Assembly (NCBI GenBank): GCA_949316235.1
Contig: OX438743.1
Span: 29,109,242-29,173,241 of the forward strand
Origin: Oegoconia quadripuncta
Taxonomy: Eukaryota > Arthropoda > Insecta > Lepidoptera > Autostichidae
Length of the DNA: 64,000 bases
Reading direction: 5' to 3'
The notes under the pieces are model-generated. The model saw only the letters and a program-made list of their open reading frames with translations. It was not told the DNA's origin and did no database searches. The position numbers and the translations under genes were made by a program. Of this stretch, positions 19,945 to 33,853 are shown one piece after another; the stretch's first letter is position 1, and each line of letters opens with the position of its first letter.

Positions 19945-20060
19945 TGTGAGTTTCATACCATTATGAAAGAGAAAACGAAAGGCTTATTGCGAATGTTCGG
20001 TATGTTGAAAATAAACGAGTGGAATCCCTCCTCGTGTTGGTCTTCCATCAAAGTTAAGTA
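19945..20060 (-). repeat. LINE ORF2 C-terminal fragment, family C
   Basis: Includes 'aacgagtggaatccctcctc', matching the 'ggtggaatccctccccacgc' block of the longer copy near 40600. It is short, degraded and abuts a SINE B copy. Confidence 0.45.
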
Positions 20061-20071
20061 GATCTTTTTAA

Positions 20072-20398
20072 CCACCTCCGTGGCTAAATGTAAACAACAT
20101 TGGGTTTACAATTCGGAGGTCGCGGGTTCGATCCCCAGCGGGGTACATGTTTAAGTACTCGGTTTGGTTGGAGGTAGGGCATTTTAAATGTCCGCCTGGC
20201 TAGCTACCACCATCTTACCTAAATCTGCCGCCAAGCAGCAATGTTAATAGCATTGTTGTGTTCCGGTTGTCAGAGATAAGCCAGTCCCCCAAATGTCTTG
20301 GGGTTTCCGGGTCAGTCTTCCACCTTCGACCTCATCTTCACTTAACATCAGGCGTGATTGAGGATAAATACGAACCTGTCGTGCATAAAAAAAAAAGA
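20072..20398 (+). repeat. tRNA-headed SINE, family B, full-length copy
   Basis: Head with B box 'gcgggttcgatccccagcgg', then 'catgtttaagtactcggttt', 'gcaatgttaatagcattgtt', 'gtttccgggtcag', 'catcttcacttaacatcagg', and a tail ending in about ten A. Other copies lie at 26036, 40792, 53938, 56045, 56950 and, reversed and partial, 55522 and 62385. Confidence 0.8.
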
Positions 20399-20590
20399 TC
20401 TTCAAGAGGCGCGTGAATAGAGAGAGCTCGAAGTGAGAATGATAGAGCTCTTAAAGCTGGACTTGCAGCTCCTCTCATGTTGCAAAAGTTTAAAGAAAAT
20501 ATAGGAAAACATGTTGCAAAACCGACAAGACAGAAGCAAACTAAACGAGCTTGTAGCATAAATTGAAGAAAGTTAATCGATTTACCTATT

Positions 20591-20827
20591 TGACGACCGA
20601 TTGGTGTAGTGGATAGTGACCCTATCAGCGAAGCCAACGGTTGCCAGTTCGAATCCCGCGAGGGGTAAATGTTTGTGTGATGAATACAAATATTTATTCC
20701 CGAGTCTTGGATGTTTATATAAATATTTATGTAAGTTTATCCGTTATCTAGTATCCATAGCACAAGCTTTGCTTAGTTTGGGACTGGATGATTGGTGTAA
20801 GTGTCCGAAATATTTATTATTTATTAA
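20591..20827 (+). repeat. tRNA-derived SINE, family A, copy 2
   Basis: Head 'tgacgaccgattggtgtagt', B box 'cagttcgaatcccgcgaggg', 'tgatgaatacaaatatttat', 'ccgttatctagtatccatag', and a 'atttattatttatta' tail. Same layout as the copy at 47392. Confidence 0.75.
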
Positions 20828-20944
20828 TTACAATTTGCCTGGAGATGCAACTACACTCAACTATTCATCGCCCTACACAACTAACTAAGGATCATGAAAC
20901 TTTTGTGAAATATTGGGAACACAACACGAATTATAATGTAATTA

Positions 20945-20973
20945 CCTACTCCTTATAACTTATAAGGAGTAGG
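20945..20973. repeat. Near-palindrome
   Basis: CCTACTCCTTATA and TATAAGGAGTAGG are separated by three bases (ACT), giving 13-bp perfect arms. Confidence 0.85.
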
Positions 20974-20999
20974 CCTTATAAGTGATATATCTGATTCGT

Positions 21000-23900
21000 T
21001 CTCTACGACACCCACGAGAAGAAGATTTTTAGCTCCAGATAGCTATTTTTGTGTATTTATGACGACATTATGATATTGGGTTATCATTTTGTATTTTACC
21101 AGGCATACAATGTCTGTTATAATAAGAAATGCTTACCCATATTTTATCGAAGGGAGCGCACGTGTACGGAATACTGATAAATTTTGGGCATACAACAGTT
21201 CGTACAGACAGATTTGCCCGGGAAAAAACTCAGCAATTTCTTGTAGCTTTTAATAATATATTTTTTCGAATATAGATTATCCAGACCTCTGAGTTCAGGG
21301 AAATCTTTGAGGGTTCATTTTATTTATAAATATTCAAGCAAACCTTTGTATCTGGATTTAATGTCGAGTTAACTACATATATGTTATTGCTTTTTTGTTT
21401 TGTAATATGTAATATAAATATTATTATAGTTGTTCAAAAGTCCTTATCCAGTGCTAGTCTAAAAGATTATCATTTAGAATACCTTTGAATGCATAATGAA
21501 AAGTACCTACATCTTTAAATGTGCCCTGACCACTGCTACTACAACTAATTTGCTGGACTATGTCGGTGACGTGCGTTCTTCTACGGATTTCTTCACTCTT
21601 TATTCGATGTTGTACTAAAACACCGAGGATCGCCCTCTCCATAGATAGATACATAAGCATTTATTTGCATCCATGTACACACACATAACAAATTTTACAT
21701 ATGAAAAATAAAAGTACCATAGCTCGTTGCGTGACTTTAAGCTTTCTTATGAAGCCCTTAATGGGACACCACGTTTCAATGCCAAAAGCCATCACTGGTT
21801 ATACACATTGATTAAAGATTATCTTCTATTTATACAGGATAATCGCTTGGTATAAATTCGGTCGCTATTGATTCAGAAATCAGAAAGCAATGCACTCACA
21901 AAACACCAATAACAAAAATTTTTCGTGATATCCATGTAGGTGGCACTATCACTAAAAACCAATATCACTATCAAATATAGCTTAGAAACCACTTACCAAA
22001 GATATACGAATACATTTCTCGCTCGAAAACGGTAACAGAACTAGAATTTAGTTTTATTAGAACCGATAGACTGAACGGTAATGGTGAAACGATGATAGCA
22101 CTTCTGGGAGTTTCTCCGGCCGTGAGCCACTGAGTCTTTTGGAACTTAAATGGATTTATTTGATCCGCGATGAAGGAAATATTTATTGAGAGTAACTGCG
22201 AGCTCATGGGAATTCTACATTTTATGTAACGAAAGATATGCAAGTGTTATTTCAGTATTTAATTCATTATTACTATTTTAACAAAATATTTGTTCAGTAG
22301 TTACCTATGTATCAAGAAGACACTTACCTTGGGTAATGTGCTATGGTCATTGTCTTGTCATTCTTAAGTATCACTAAACACTGATCTGGAACAAGAAACC
22401 TTATATTATTTAGAAGTATAGCTTTATATTTAACAGTTTTATATACTATATTGCATTTTTGGTTTAAGAAGATCTGGCGGTGACTACGGTTTAAGGAGTG
22501 GGGATCATCAATGCAGAAAATGACAAGTAGTGGAATTATATTCCAGATTAATATTTTTTCGTCATAGTAAAAATTGAGTCTAGTGCATCTCCTCGAGCGT
22601 TACCGCGTTGCATAGTTTGTATTGTATTGGTATTGTATGTACTGCAACTTACTCAGAAATCGAATATGAAGATATAATCATATAGATAATACACGAATAA
22701 CTGATCTAAACTTATATTTTTTTTATTTTTTGCAACAGGAAACATAATTTGATTGGTGCATATAACCACATCTGCTGAGTTATTGAGCTGGGTGATTTTA
22801 AACATAAAGCAGTTACAAATTCAGTTTAATACATATCATCTCAACGTGCTGTTAGATTTGGTAAACAAAAGCGTAGGAAACAAAAGCGTAGAAAAACTTG
22901 AAACGAGGCGAAACATTTTCAAACAAATATTGGCTATAATAATAAATCTACTTATTGAAATAATGATTAAGTTATTTGAGTTTGAATCCCGAACGTGTCA
23001 GTTCCTCACCACGAGTATTTGGAATTCGAGTTGAATTTGTCTAACGCGAATGAAAACTTCACGATTTTGAAATCCCACTTGTTAGTTTAGGATTTCGTTG
23101 GATTGTTTGAGCAGAGGTAATTAGGTGTCGGAGTATTTGACTTGATGAAAAGTAAACCTTGGAGTATCTCGCTTAAAAGTGCTGTGAATAAATTACGGAG
23201 CTTTAGCTAAGTTTTCAGTTAGTTTTGTGTTAACAATCGAAGTCTTTATTATTTATTACCGCTAAGGTGTTTCACAAGGACTTTTAACTCACTTTGATTT
23301 GTAAGCAGTAATCAAGATATCACAAACAGATGGCAGAAGCATTGATGGCCACTGAAGGAGAAATACAATACCTGAATGTTTTAAAATATTTATGAGGGTA
23401 AGCCAAAGAACAAGCTTTGGCTCGGCGCATTCGCTACCCACCGGTTGAACTCAAGCGCAATAATAATTCTTACGCATTCTGCGTAGTCTCCAAATACATT
23501 CAAGAGGTTTTAGTATTAGATAGAGGTAACTGTGAGACGGGTGATTGGATTCCACCTGGGATGCTGACGGTAGATGAAGGTGATGAGGTGTAATATAAGA
23601 AGTTGGGGGCGGAAGTTGAGAATTGTAATAGCGTGGTCTTCGCACCTATGGGTCCAGCAGATTTGTACGGGAGATGACGGCGAATTAACAATTTAGCATT
23701 CACACGTTTACATTTTTAGAATATAATTATTACAATAATACATAATTATTTGAAGTATTATTATAAATAATGGTAGAATAAAAATAAAACCACCAATATT
23801 AAATGTGGACGTCCTGTGGCTGATATCAAAATAATAAACAATCTCTTTAGTAATAATTGCTGTATTATTAAAATTAAAGGAAACTACGAAAACGCATCGA

Positions 23901-26035
23901 CATTTCTTATCTCAAGTTAAAGTTGTATGAGACATTATAAGTTACGTGATAAATTAAAGTAATTTGCAATGTTCCATTGACATTAAATATCGGGTATGGT
24001 TTTCAACGATATAGCTAACCTGTCTTCATCGCTTTGAATCTGGATAACCCTGCGAACCTCTCTTAAAAGTTCGTCAGGGCTCGTCCATTATGCGGGTCAT
24101 TATAAAGGCCGCAGGTTGCGTAAAGTTTTAATGAGAAATACCCCCGACCTAGACAAGTACTCGTAGATAAGGGTAGATGTAATCTAAGCCTAATTGATTT
24201 GGAAAACGTCGAGTCAACGAATTTGCCTACATATAAGATACAACATTGCATAGAAAAATTAAACTCAAGTGTGTATTTTGTTAAACAGTATAATTTGAAA
24301 TTTAAATAAATTCACCCAGATGTTGAGCGACACTTTCCCGAATAATCGAATTTTTGTTTTAAAACGCTTATGGATTATCACGCCACTCACTATTAGCGAT
24401 TCAAAGCCGAACGAGGCAAGCCAACTGATCTTTGATTTCATGACATGTTTAATCATCAACTGGTGTCGATAATGATGAATTTGCTATACAGCCCTTAATG
24501 TAGATTTACCTAATGGGAGCAGATGCTGCATCCTGAGATGCAGAGACCATATTATTATGTGTGTAAAATTCTGTTAATAAATAAAATCTGTATAAGTTTC
24601 AAATATCTTTTTAAAAACACTATAGACCCTGCTGTACTAAGATTAGTTCCAATTATCAATTAGTTTGTGACTAGAATAAGTAATCCACACTTTAAAAAAT
24701 TCGCGCAGATTACATGATAAAAACTGTTAAAATAATAGAAATTCACATTCACAATTGGTTGGTTACATACGCAAGAGTCAAGGAAAGTAATTCTACGTTC
24801 CCTTAAGCACGTACAATAAAGACAAAGAATTCTGAAGAAAATATCAAGGAGAAAAATGTCATCACTTGAAAATGTTATGGCACCTAATAAAATGATATTT
24901 CCACTGCTTACAAGGACACGTTCACGTACGAGGACGTAACGATAAATAACTCCGTCCTTGTCCTACAAAGAACAAAGGAGGGATGGGATGAAGAGAACAA
25001 GATAATTGGTCACAATTTTAATAAACCTCCTGAAGAAATTAAAACGGAACAGTTTGAATATGTTATATAAATCCACTGAGAAATGAGATATGAATGCTCA
25101 CAGCACTAATATACGTATGTATGTAGTACCAACTGAAACCAATAAAGTAAAAATTCGGATAAGTCCAGTCACAACACAAATAAAGAAATATTCGTTATCA
25201 TATGGTAAAACAGATATTACGTTTACATACTAATTACTAAATAAAGAGTAATATGCCAAATTGATTGTTTAATGATGGATAAGATTTATATAACGTCAGA
25301 CTTCAATTATGAAAATATTCATCACATAAAAATAGGATGCTCCTTGTCTCACATTTACTGTCGTAATGCTCAAACATAATAATTTTCAAGATATAGATTA
25401 GAGCAAGGTTTGAATTATTCACATCTTAAAGTAGTTCATCAAAATTCACTTAGCTCACGTCTCTCCCGCTCAGTTAAGAACTACGCTCATTAAGGCGCCA
25501 CTCGACGGCCCTCGTCTTATCTGCAGGGTGCTTTTGGCCGTGACCTGGCAATATGGCACACTGACTTGCGTTTCTTTTAGCTCGGTTAAACTTCTAGTGA
25601 GCTTTTAGTGAATAGTCTGAAGTTTCTTCTTAAGGCCATACACACATTGGGATCGGCACGTTCATCGGTTGTGGCAGGAATTGAATATGTGCAGCTAAAT
25701 TTACCGATTGATTTCATTGTTCGGCTTTGAGTAACCTGCTCTTTGATATTTTTCGTTCGTGAAAATCTGATGAAAACTAAAACACACTGAACAAACCGAT
25801 CCCGGGCACGTTTGCCGATCGGTACGAGCCTGACAAAACTAAATGTACAATTATGTAGACATTTCTTCAGGTTCTTTTAGGATGGCAAACCGAACGTGCC
25901 GACCCGAATGTCTGTGTAGACAGCACGTCTTGCTGTTTTCAGATGATTATCTTGTTTTTTTCCAAATTGTTACTAAAAGCTTACTAACAAGCTATGGATT
26001 GTATGGTCCGTTATACGGGCATAAACTTTATAAAC
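21000..26035. other. No gene recognised
   Basis: About 5 kb of AT-rich sequence with only short frames lacking domain signatures. The stretch 21645-21700 ('ataagcatttatttgcatcc') resembles the antisense LINE tail near 33010. No exon with matched splice sites was identified. Confidence 0.4.
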
Positions 26036-26199
26036 CATCTTTATCTAAATCTGCCGCCAAATAGCAATATTAATAGCATTGCTGTGTTCCGGTTATCAGA
26101 GATAAGTTAGACAGTCCAAATACGATGGGATTTCCGAGTCAGTATGCTTCCACATTCGGCCTCGTCTTCACTTAACTTTAGGTGTGATTGAGGTCAAGA
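26036..26199 (+). repeat. SINE family B, 5'-truncated copy
   Basis: Starts at 'accatctttatctaaatctg' and keeps 'taatagcattgctgtgttcc', 'gtgtgattgaggtcaag'. The tRNA-like head and A tail are missing. Confidence 0.7.
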
Positions 26200-26581
26200 G
26201 TGTAGTGTATTATAGCAGGTAGTCGACGCTTATGTATTTTCTGTATACCTACATATGTGTCATAAACCATTATTCAACTAGCAGCCTGTCTTTCAGTACA
26301 AAGAGCATAAAAAAATCTTTGTTAATAAATTATTTGCGCTGCTGCTGGATAGAACTGGGCTTTCGCTAAGTGGGCGTTAATAACCTTCTGTGACCCCCGT
26401 ATTTGAGGATCTCTGGTAGGTATATGGAGAATGTGCTTTTCGACAGATTACCTGCTTGCTCTGTTTTGAGATGTGTAGTTTGCAGGAAAAATTTGATTAT
26501 TGAAGCCTTTTGCATGAGCCTAGCCTTTAACAAATATGATAATAATACTGGTCGAATGTTTGTGGTAATTCTAGAACACTG

Positions 26582-26965
26582 TTATTTTAGACTGTTTTCA
26601 CACGTAACGATTTGTATTGCAGCACCAACTGGCGTTTTCTTACCCAGTGACCGTGCTCGACTATACGAAGGTTTTTGCTCATTCGATAGCGCCAGCCAGC
26701 TGTCACTGCAAGGGAAGTTACTTCGTGTGAAAGAAGACTTACAATTCACAATCGGTTGTTGCAATCTTTCAAGCGACATCTGAGGAATGTTAAATCTTGC
26801 AGATTTCAACTCTTTTGTTGGTCTAAATATTACAGCTGAAAGGTTGGCCCCTTTCTTTACATTAATCATTTCCATGGGATACCTATAATTTATCAATAGC
26901 CATGTTTTATTCCAGCATCGAACCCACAACTTGTATTCTCCTTCATGTATTGTTTCACCTTCCAT
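26582..26965 (-). other. Unrecognised 127-codon open frame (overlapping a 126-codon + frame)
   Basis: The - strand frame starts with a real ATG in good context (AACAATGG) and reads MEGETIHEGEYKLWVRCWNK and onward. An ATA-AG/GTATCC could be a splice donor near 26880. On the + strand 26403-26783 is also open. Both frames are longer than most nearby chance frames, but neither shows a known domain. Confidence 0.25.
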
Positions 26966-27919
26966 TGTTTCCAGGGCCTTTATCCCTCATGAGACATTTA
27001 TAGAAGCATATTATCTACGGGCGTAGTTTCCGCCCCCGGGTAAAGAAATAAATTTCCAGTAAACCTTTATTTATAGCCAGTTGATAGATAGGTACCTCCT
27101 TAACCTAATTTTTCATTTCCATTAATAAAATCTTTTATAGATTACTTTAGTAATTAATTACCTAAATATATGCTTTACTTTATCATCACAATATACATAC
27201 GCCTTTCGAAATTTACCTCCTCTTTTTTCACTGTTTTACTAAAGACATTTTTTTTAAAAACTTGGATTAGATTTCGCACGTGGCCTGTGCGTTGCTATGT
27301 AGCAAAAATTAAACTATACAATTTCGGTGTCGTTCCTTTTACTCTGTTTCTCTTTCTTCAGAATTTGATTCGTTGTATCCATCTTTAGCTTCCTGAAAAT
27401 ATCAAAGCTTACTTAACCCTGCTGATAAACGTGAAATTATTAAACTACAATAACTTATTCTAAGCTTGTAAATAAACGCAATTATAACAAAACGATGGTG
27501 TCACTTGAGCGCTGGATTTTAACAATGAAACCATTAAAGCAGCACCTTTAGCTCTGATTAAATATTTAGCTGGAAGAGGCTAGCGCGATTAAGATTGTAT
27601 CCATTAGGAGCAAGGAAGGGAGTTCATGGTATGGTGCAAGACACAGGTTCTAGCCTGAATCTAAAAATCTAGCTATGTCAAATTTTAGATACCTAGCTAT
27701 ATCAGTTATAGAGCGTCTGTCAGTAACGTCTTTACTCCAATAAGTAATAACGGCCAAAAAACACACGGGGATAGGTACTTACTTCTTTTTACTGCAATGT
27801 TCTATCTATCTATTGTGATCGTCACAATAGGTATGGTACAGTTTAAATGCTGAGGCTACTAGAGATTACGGAAATATAGTTGCCTGAAGGGAATTAATAT
27901 CTTGGTATTTCGCATTATG

Positions 27920-28105
27920 AACGAAGAGTTAAGCCGCTTACTGCGAACATTGGAAACGCTCTCTTCGCCTATAAGTCTGAAGATTGAAAGGCGAGTGTGG
28001 AACTTATTCCACCATCTTAATACTGATAGGCTTTATGACGGTGCTCAAGGCTCTTTAAGTTAGCAATCATCGAATCGTCACCCGCTTAGCGCCTCGTTTC
28101 ACAGA
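27920..28105 (-). repeat. LINE ORF2 C-terminal fragment, family C
   Basis: Contains 'gcgagtgtggaacttattcc' and 'caatcatcgaatcgtcaccc', the same order as 'ggtggaatccctcc' and 'cagtcatcgaactatcacc' in the 40.3-40.8 kb copy. It is strongly decayed. Confidence 0.5.
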
Positions 28106-31100
28106 GTCTATAATTGTAAAATATTTTATACCACCCTTAATGAAATTCAGCTGTTTTCATAAAAATTGTGCTCAAAAAGTGCCTAGAATCCTATGCAATA
28201 ATCTACAAGGTCAAAAGGTCTGCCAAACAAAGACATCAAAATAACTTCGTGGTTTTCGAATTTTTCAGTAATCAGTATTTACCATAGATAAAACAGCATA
28301 TGGGTATGAGAAATGACGATTCCAATAAAAATATTGAATAACTCTTAAATTACAGTTGCACTAATATTTTCCTTTGGGTTATTTGTCAATTTTTGGCTTT
28401 AAAAATATAGCTGAATTCCACTGTGACGGTTTTTAATATGACGGCCGTCCATTTACGGATAATATGTCGTGACTTGTCTTCACAGGCTGGGGATACTAAA
28501 GCCGTCGTCTGTGCTTTACACCACCAGTCAGGTCTTATCTCAAGGACACTTCCACCCCGCTCCCAAGTTTATCTATGACGCAAAGTGTCGACCCTTAGGA
28601 ACTTTTTAATCCGGGAACGGACGAGGGAACAGAGTTCATCCCTGAGTTGCTCGGCTTTGTGTTAGGTTAATATTGTGTTTTTCGTTGCGAATTTTAAATC
28701 ACCACAGATGGCTGTGCGCAAATTAAGTTTCCTAACTTTATATCTTGAGATCGCGAAAAGTGTTTTACGGGTTTTGTAGCGAGGGTTATGCATTTTGAAA
28801 TTAAATCAGATTATCGAGAATACCATTATGGTTTGTTTAAAGCTCTGTAGTCCGTTAACCTATTCAAGTCATAATGAATTTTGAGTAGGCTCCGTGGTTT
28901 GGAGTCATCGTGATCGAACAACGCGTGACGCGAGGACGGTCGCAATCCAGCCTTTTAATAGCGTCTGCTGTCGTATTTGCTATAGAGGCCAAACCACTTA
29001 GAGTTGTGTAATCTAGTCTAATTACGTTATGGGAGTAACAAACGTGTGAACGTCATCAGATATTTGATTAAATAATTTACTTACATTATTTTTATGACGT
29101 TATAATTGAACGCATGTCGTATATTTCCGAAGAATTTTGGAATAGTATTATACTCAACGACGTGCGGGAATATGGTTATGGTTTCCAAACCTAACCTGTA
29201 GCTAAATATTAAAAAAAAATCAAACATTGTATTGTTTCAAAACGCTCAAGTTATATGCAACAAACAAGAGGCTTCAGACACTAACTTACGCTCCATCAAC
29301 ACTAGTTAGAATGTATTAAGACAGAGTTATTGATACTTTAAAGAATCATTCCTTTTCTTAAATCCTTTCACGACCCGCTATTTGTATGTATGGATATACA
29401 TTTTCTCTTCAAATGTTACAATCAAGAAACTACATAGTATTGTATGTATTTAGTACCTACAGCTATTGAGGACATCTTACAATGTGGGTTCCTACGTGAG
29501 GTCAACCCGCTTTACTGTAAGTACAGATTTTTTATTGCGAAGTCGCGTTTGACCTAAATCTTACTACGCCAAGTTCTGATCGTGTATGTACGTGAATCTA
29601 GCGGGCTGTAAATACAGTCGTAAATAATAATTTATTTTCTTATACCGCCTTGGAAATCTGGCCATTGGATATAAAATAGTCTAGTACTAGTAATAGTCTG
29701 TACATTTGTTGACCAGTGTCCGTGCGTCATTTGGAGGCTCCACTGAAAACCAGCGCTGAAGTGAACGGCTACAACCCATGCTGAGTTGTAGACTTTTTTG
29801 ACTCCACCTTGCGATACCGACAATTAGATGGCAAACACAATGTTATTTTTTGCATGTGTCTCGACTGTGAAATATTTGTACCTGATTGTTTGTGTCATAA
29901 GATAGGTTTAAATAATTTTTTCTTTCTTTCTTTATCTTTCGCTGCCAAGTATTATTGTAATTGTAATCAGTTTCAATGTAGTTTCACGAATAGCGAGCTT
30001 TCATTATGACCAATATTTTTAATTACAACATTACTATACCGGATAAGTATTTTCCGTAAGGAAAAAATAGGGCATATTAGGTAATAAGTGAAATAGAAGT
30101 TATTGGCATAGGTTTTTTTTTTCAATAGTATTCAAAGGTTTAAAGTTACATTCCTTTGGGAGAGCTGGAGGTTGTACCTACTGGGTTATAGGAACCTGTA
30201 TTACGATCTCCAGGCTCATGTCCTTCTGAGTTCAGTTTGTTACTTATAGACATGAGATGTACATGTTAGCATTGGCGAGATTTGTAAACAAAAAAATAAC
30301 TTTAGATTAAAAGTAAGCAAAAAAACAAAACATAAATAACATAATGTATCTGTAGATAACTTAATATATGAGAAGTGTACGATCAATTTCAGGCCTACGA
30401 TGGGTACTAATTCAAGAAAGCTTATCGGACATGACACACTAACTTCCGATATTGTGCTCCAATTGTTATCCTACCTTCTTGTTAAGATTCATATTTCAAT
30501 TCCATCTCTTTATTTGTTACTGTTTTTAAATAAATAAATTTTTCCAGATTCATATTTTCATTTTTTGAGTTGATGTGATGATTGATGAGCTCCACATAAT
30601 TAATAATAACTGGTTGATACCAAATGCTAAATCATTGTTATTATTCCACCATTTATCATCGAAGAAGAATGTTTCCATAATTCTATAGCTATCCAGAAGT
30701 AAGTACTCTAGGTAAAGGAAGTAGCCAAATCATTTACTGTGTAAATCATCGCTACCGTACATCAGACCTACGAGATGCAAAGATGCGTATGACTTTAATT
30801 CAATTAGCACCGTTTGCGTCCATTTTAAAGCCTCGCATAATATGTAGATATATTTTAAAACGATATTGATTGATCGGTGACCCGAATCACGATTGATGGC
30901 AGGCGATTAAAATGGGTCATGTCATATTTGTAGTTGTGCTGTAATCCGGTTTCGAATATAAAATTTATATATGCGTCACCAAGTTTCACCTCGTTCATTA
31001 ATATAGGAACTTTTACCTTCTAAGGCATACGTGGTTAGATTAGGACAAATAAGAACTTCTTTGAATTAGATTTTGTCTGTATATAGCTTTTCTCTAGATT

Positions 31101-31165
31101 GTCAAAGACCTTTGCTGTCCTCTCTCTATTCTAGTTCTTCTGAGTTAGTAGTTACAGTAGCTCTC
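28106..31165. other. No gene recognised
   Basis: About 3 kb without a supported gene. Fragments at 30070-30125 ('gggcatattaggtaa', 'gtgaaatagaagttattggc') repeat almost exactly a piece at 12989-13024, so a short dispersed repeat is shared by both places. Confidence 0.45.
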
Positions 31166-31167
31166 GA

Positions 31168-31442
31168 TAACAATAAATAATAAATATCTTTGCACATACA
31201 CACAGCGCCATCTAGGTCCACAGTAAGCATCTAGGCTTGTGTTATGGATACCAGATGGTTGATAAATTACACAAATACATTTTTTTTTGTAAACAAATAC
31301 ATGTATAAATGGAAAATATCCATAACTCGGAAACACACGTCTGTATTCATCATACAAAAATATGCCCCTAGCGGGATTCGAACCCGCGACCTTTTGGTAT
31401 AGTAACAGAGTTACTAACCACTACACCAAACAGGTCGTCAAA
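31168..31442 (-). repeat. tRNA-derived SINE, family A, copy 3
   Basis: On the - strand the head contains 'gacctgtttggtgtagtgg', the B box region reads 'ggttcgaatcccgctagggg', then 'tgatgaatacaga', 'accatctggtatcc' and an AT-rich tail. A near-twin of the copies at 34273 and 35217. Confidence 0.85.
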
Positions 31443-31796
31443 ACATTTACCGTTTATAACAAGCGATTCGAAAAACGAACGCGCTGAGGCATTAAACATT
31501 AATTAAACAATTAATGTTCAGGATATATTTAAGTGCGGAAAGGGAGTTTTGCATCAAATAAACAATTAAGCCGCTTTTACTTTTGTAATAGGGGGGATGT
31601 AAAGAGGCTGATATATATACAGAAATTGGTCACAATAATATCTATAATAGCAGGAAAGTCACGAATGCTTTGCCGCCCTTGAATAACTCATGATGCTTTT
31701 CTTGAAGTAAAGTATGTTGCTGCACTGTGAGTACCATGGATTGAGTAATTGAAACAACTTGCTTCTCCAGCCCTTTTACCTGGATTTGGGGTCAAC

Positions 31797-31820
31797 GCAA
31801 TAATAATAATAATAATAATG
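31797..31820. repeat. (AAT)n microsatellite
   Basis: A pure trinucleotide run inside a LINE 3' remnant. Confidence 0.85.
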
Positions 31821-31829
31821 CCCGTAAAT

Positions 31830-32345
31830 GGCATGATAATACCAGCTCATGCTGAGAAAAATAAATTGAAAATAGAAATAATAATAATAAAACAATACTA
31901 TGATCCTGTTATTCTTACTGATCTTACAATACACTACAATAGACCTGATATCACATTAATAAACAAAAATAACAGAACTGGATACCTCATAGATATAGCA
32001 GTCCCGAATATACACAACCTGCAAGCCACAATATCAGAAAAAAATTCTAAATACACAGAACTAAAAGATGAAATATCCCGACTTGGCATCTCCAAAAAGT
32101 TACTATAGTTCCGATAGTTCTTTCAGTTACAGGGGTAATACCCAAACAACTACAACAATCACTTACTACACTAAACGTACCACCTAATACCTCCACTCTT
32201 CTACAGAAAGCAGTCATACTCAACACATGCCGCATAGTTAGCAAATTTTTACAGATTGAACAGAACGCCCACATTAGACCCCACCCCGCCCCGCAAGACC
32301 CGATCATGGAACATATGGACCCCCCTGAAGTATACTTGGCTTAGG
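31830..32345 (+). pseudogene. LINE ORF2 C-terminus, decayed
   Basis: A frame to 32108 includes YYDPVILTDLTIHYNRPDIT, then LINKNNRTGYLIDIAVPNIH and KYTELKDEISRLG. This block is typical of the C-terminal part of non-LTR retrotransposon reverse transcriptases. It resumes in another frame near 32110-32160 (a VLSVTGVIPKQL-like piece), so the fragment is frameshifted. The stretch to about 32345 continues the 3' end. The 5' part of the LINE is absent, as expected for 5'-truncated insertion. Confidence 0.7.
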
Positions 32346-32442
32346 CCCGTACACATCAGTAAGCCGGCTAATAAGCTGAGAAACAAAAGAATTTGAAAAT
32401 AATAAAAAAATATATAATTTTCATATAACTATATGAATGAAA

Positions 32443-32539
32443 AAAATCCATAACTCGGGAACACAATTGTCTATATTCATCATTCATCAAATCAAATAAA
32501 GTGGTCAGAGTTTCTAACCACTACACCAAACATGTCGTC
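32443..32539 (-). repeat. SINE family A, truncated copy
   Basis: Keeps 'atccataactcgggaacaca' and 'ctaaccactacaccaaacat' then 'gtcgtca'. The B-box region between them is deleted. Confidence 0.65.
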
Positions 32540-32544
32540 ATTTT

Positions 32545-33740
32545 ACGTACGTATTTCTCTTCTAATCGTCACGTCAGATTCACTCCACTCGGACCCATAT
32601 CCTCTTTCTTTAAGTTATTAACAAGAGATTTCTTCTAATTCCCATAATATACCAACAATGAACTCGGTCACCCTTAAATTTGCAATGCAAATGACCCTTT
32701 TTATTGGTGAAACGGTGCAATATCTCAATCTGGACAAGCTGTAATGGTCCGAAACAACTTTCCGAGAGGCGTATCGTTATTAGTGCCCCATAAATCAGCA
32801 TTGGTCTGCCGTCTCATTACAAGGGAACGGCATAAATCACCAAAACAGTTCCCAATACAATGCGTGTGGTGATGTGGTAGGGTTAAGCGATGAGCGAGAT
32901 AAGTTTTGAGGGTATAACGATCCAGTTTATTACTCTACACAGTAGGTTTAAGTTACCTACCTGAATATGTTTACATGTATCTAATTTGTATGACATGAGT
33001 TTTAGATAGATAGATAAAGCCTTTATTTGTTTCCACAGTCACACACATACATTTAGCTTATACATATTGATACACAGATTAGGTAACACATTAACAACAA
33101 TAACATAATATTGTAACACTAACGCATGTGTGTGCTGCAGCAGTACAAATGGGTCATAGGTCAGTGTATTAGATTGCTCATTGAGCAAAACACTTATTTT
33201 CAGCAATCCCCTAAGGAGCAGAGAAACTTGGAACTTAAACCAGAGGAAATAGTAAGTATTGAGTAAATAGTAATTTTCAGACTCTTGAAATAGTGATTGA
33301 TGAGTGATAGTAGGTGCGAGTGAATATAAAGAGACGTAGTGTTTCTAAGTTGTGGAGCACAAGAACAGTATATGCGTAACTTTATCATAGTTGGATAATT
33401 TATAACATAAAAATATATATGTTATAATGTAAAGCATAGATAATTAATAATAATAGTGTCGACAAAACAAAACAAACAGCCTAACATCTAATAGCAGCAG
33501 CGACCGCCTCGCGATCCAGTTTCGGAACATTTATTTTCTGGAATTCTAGAATATTCGACTTCATTTGTTTTCTAAATGTGTACTTTGAAGATAAATCCTC
33601 GTAAGACCCAGCATACAATAAAATTAGACCTAATTTTGTTCAGCATATCAGGTCTTTAGTTTGAAAGTTTTTGTTCTAAAATTCAACCAAACAAAATAAA
33701 TCTTACTTCTGAATCTTTCAGGGTTATTTTTATTTATTTA
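32545..33740. other. No gene recognised; antisense LINE tail near 33005-33110
   Basis: 'gatagatagataaagccttt' followed by 'atttgtttccacagtcacac' resembles the antisense 3' end of a LINE. A partial relative is at 35975-35995 ('atttgtttccccagtcacac'). No coding sequence is supported. Confidence 0.4.
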
Positions 33741-33853
33741 AATAAAAAACAAATTTGGATATAGCTTTGAAAATCGTAGGAATTGGTACATATGATTAAC
33801 GAAGAAAAAAAAACTCCAATTTCATAGGTAAAAACCCAATATTAAGAAGTGAC
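33741..33853 (+). repeat. Dispersed repeat G, copy 1
   Basis: About 110 bases that match, on the opposite strand, 43517-43628 with few differences. Shared landmarks are 'aacaaatttggatatagctt', 'ttggtacatatgattaac' and 'actccaatttcataggta'. Family unknown. Confidence 0.8.
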
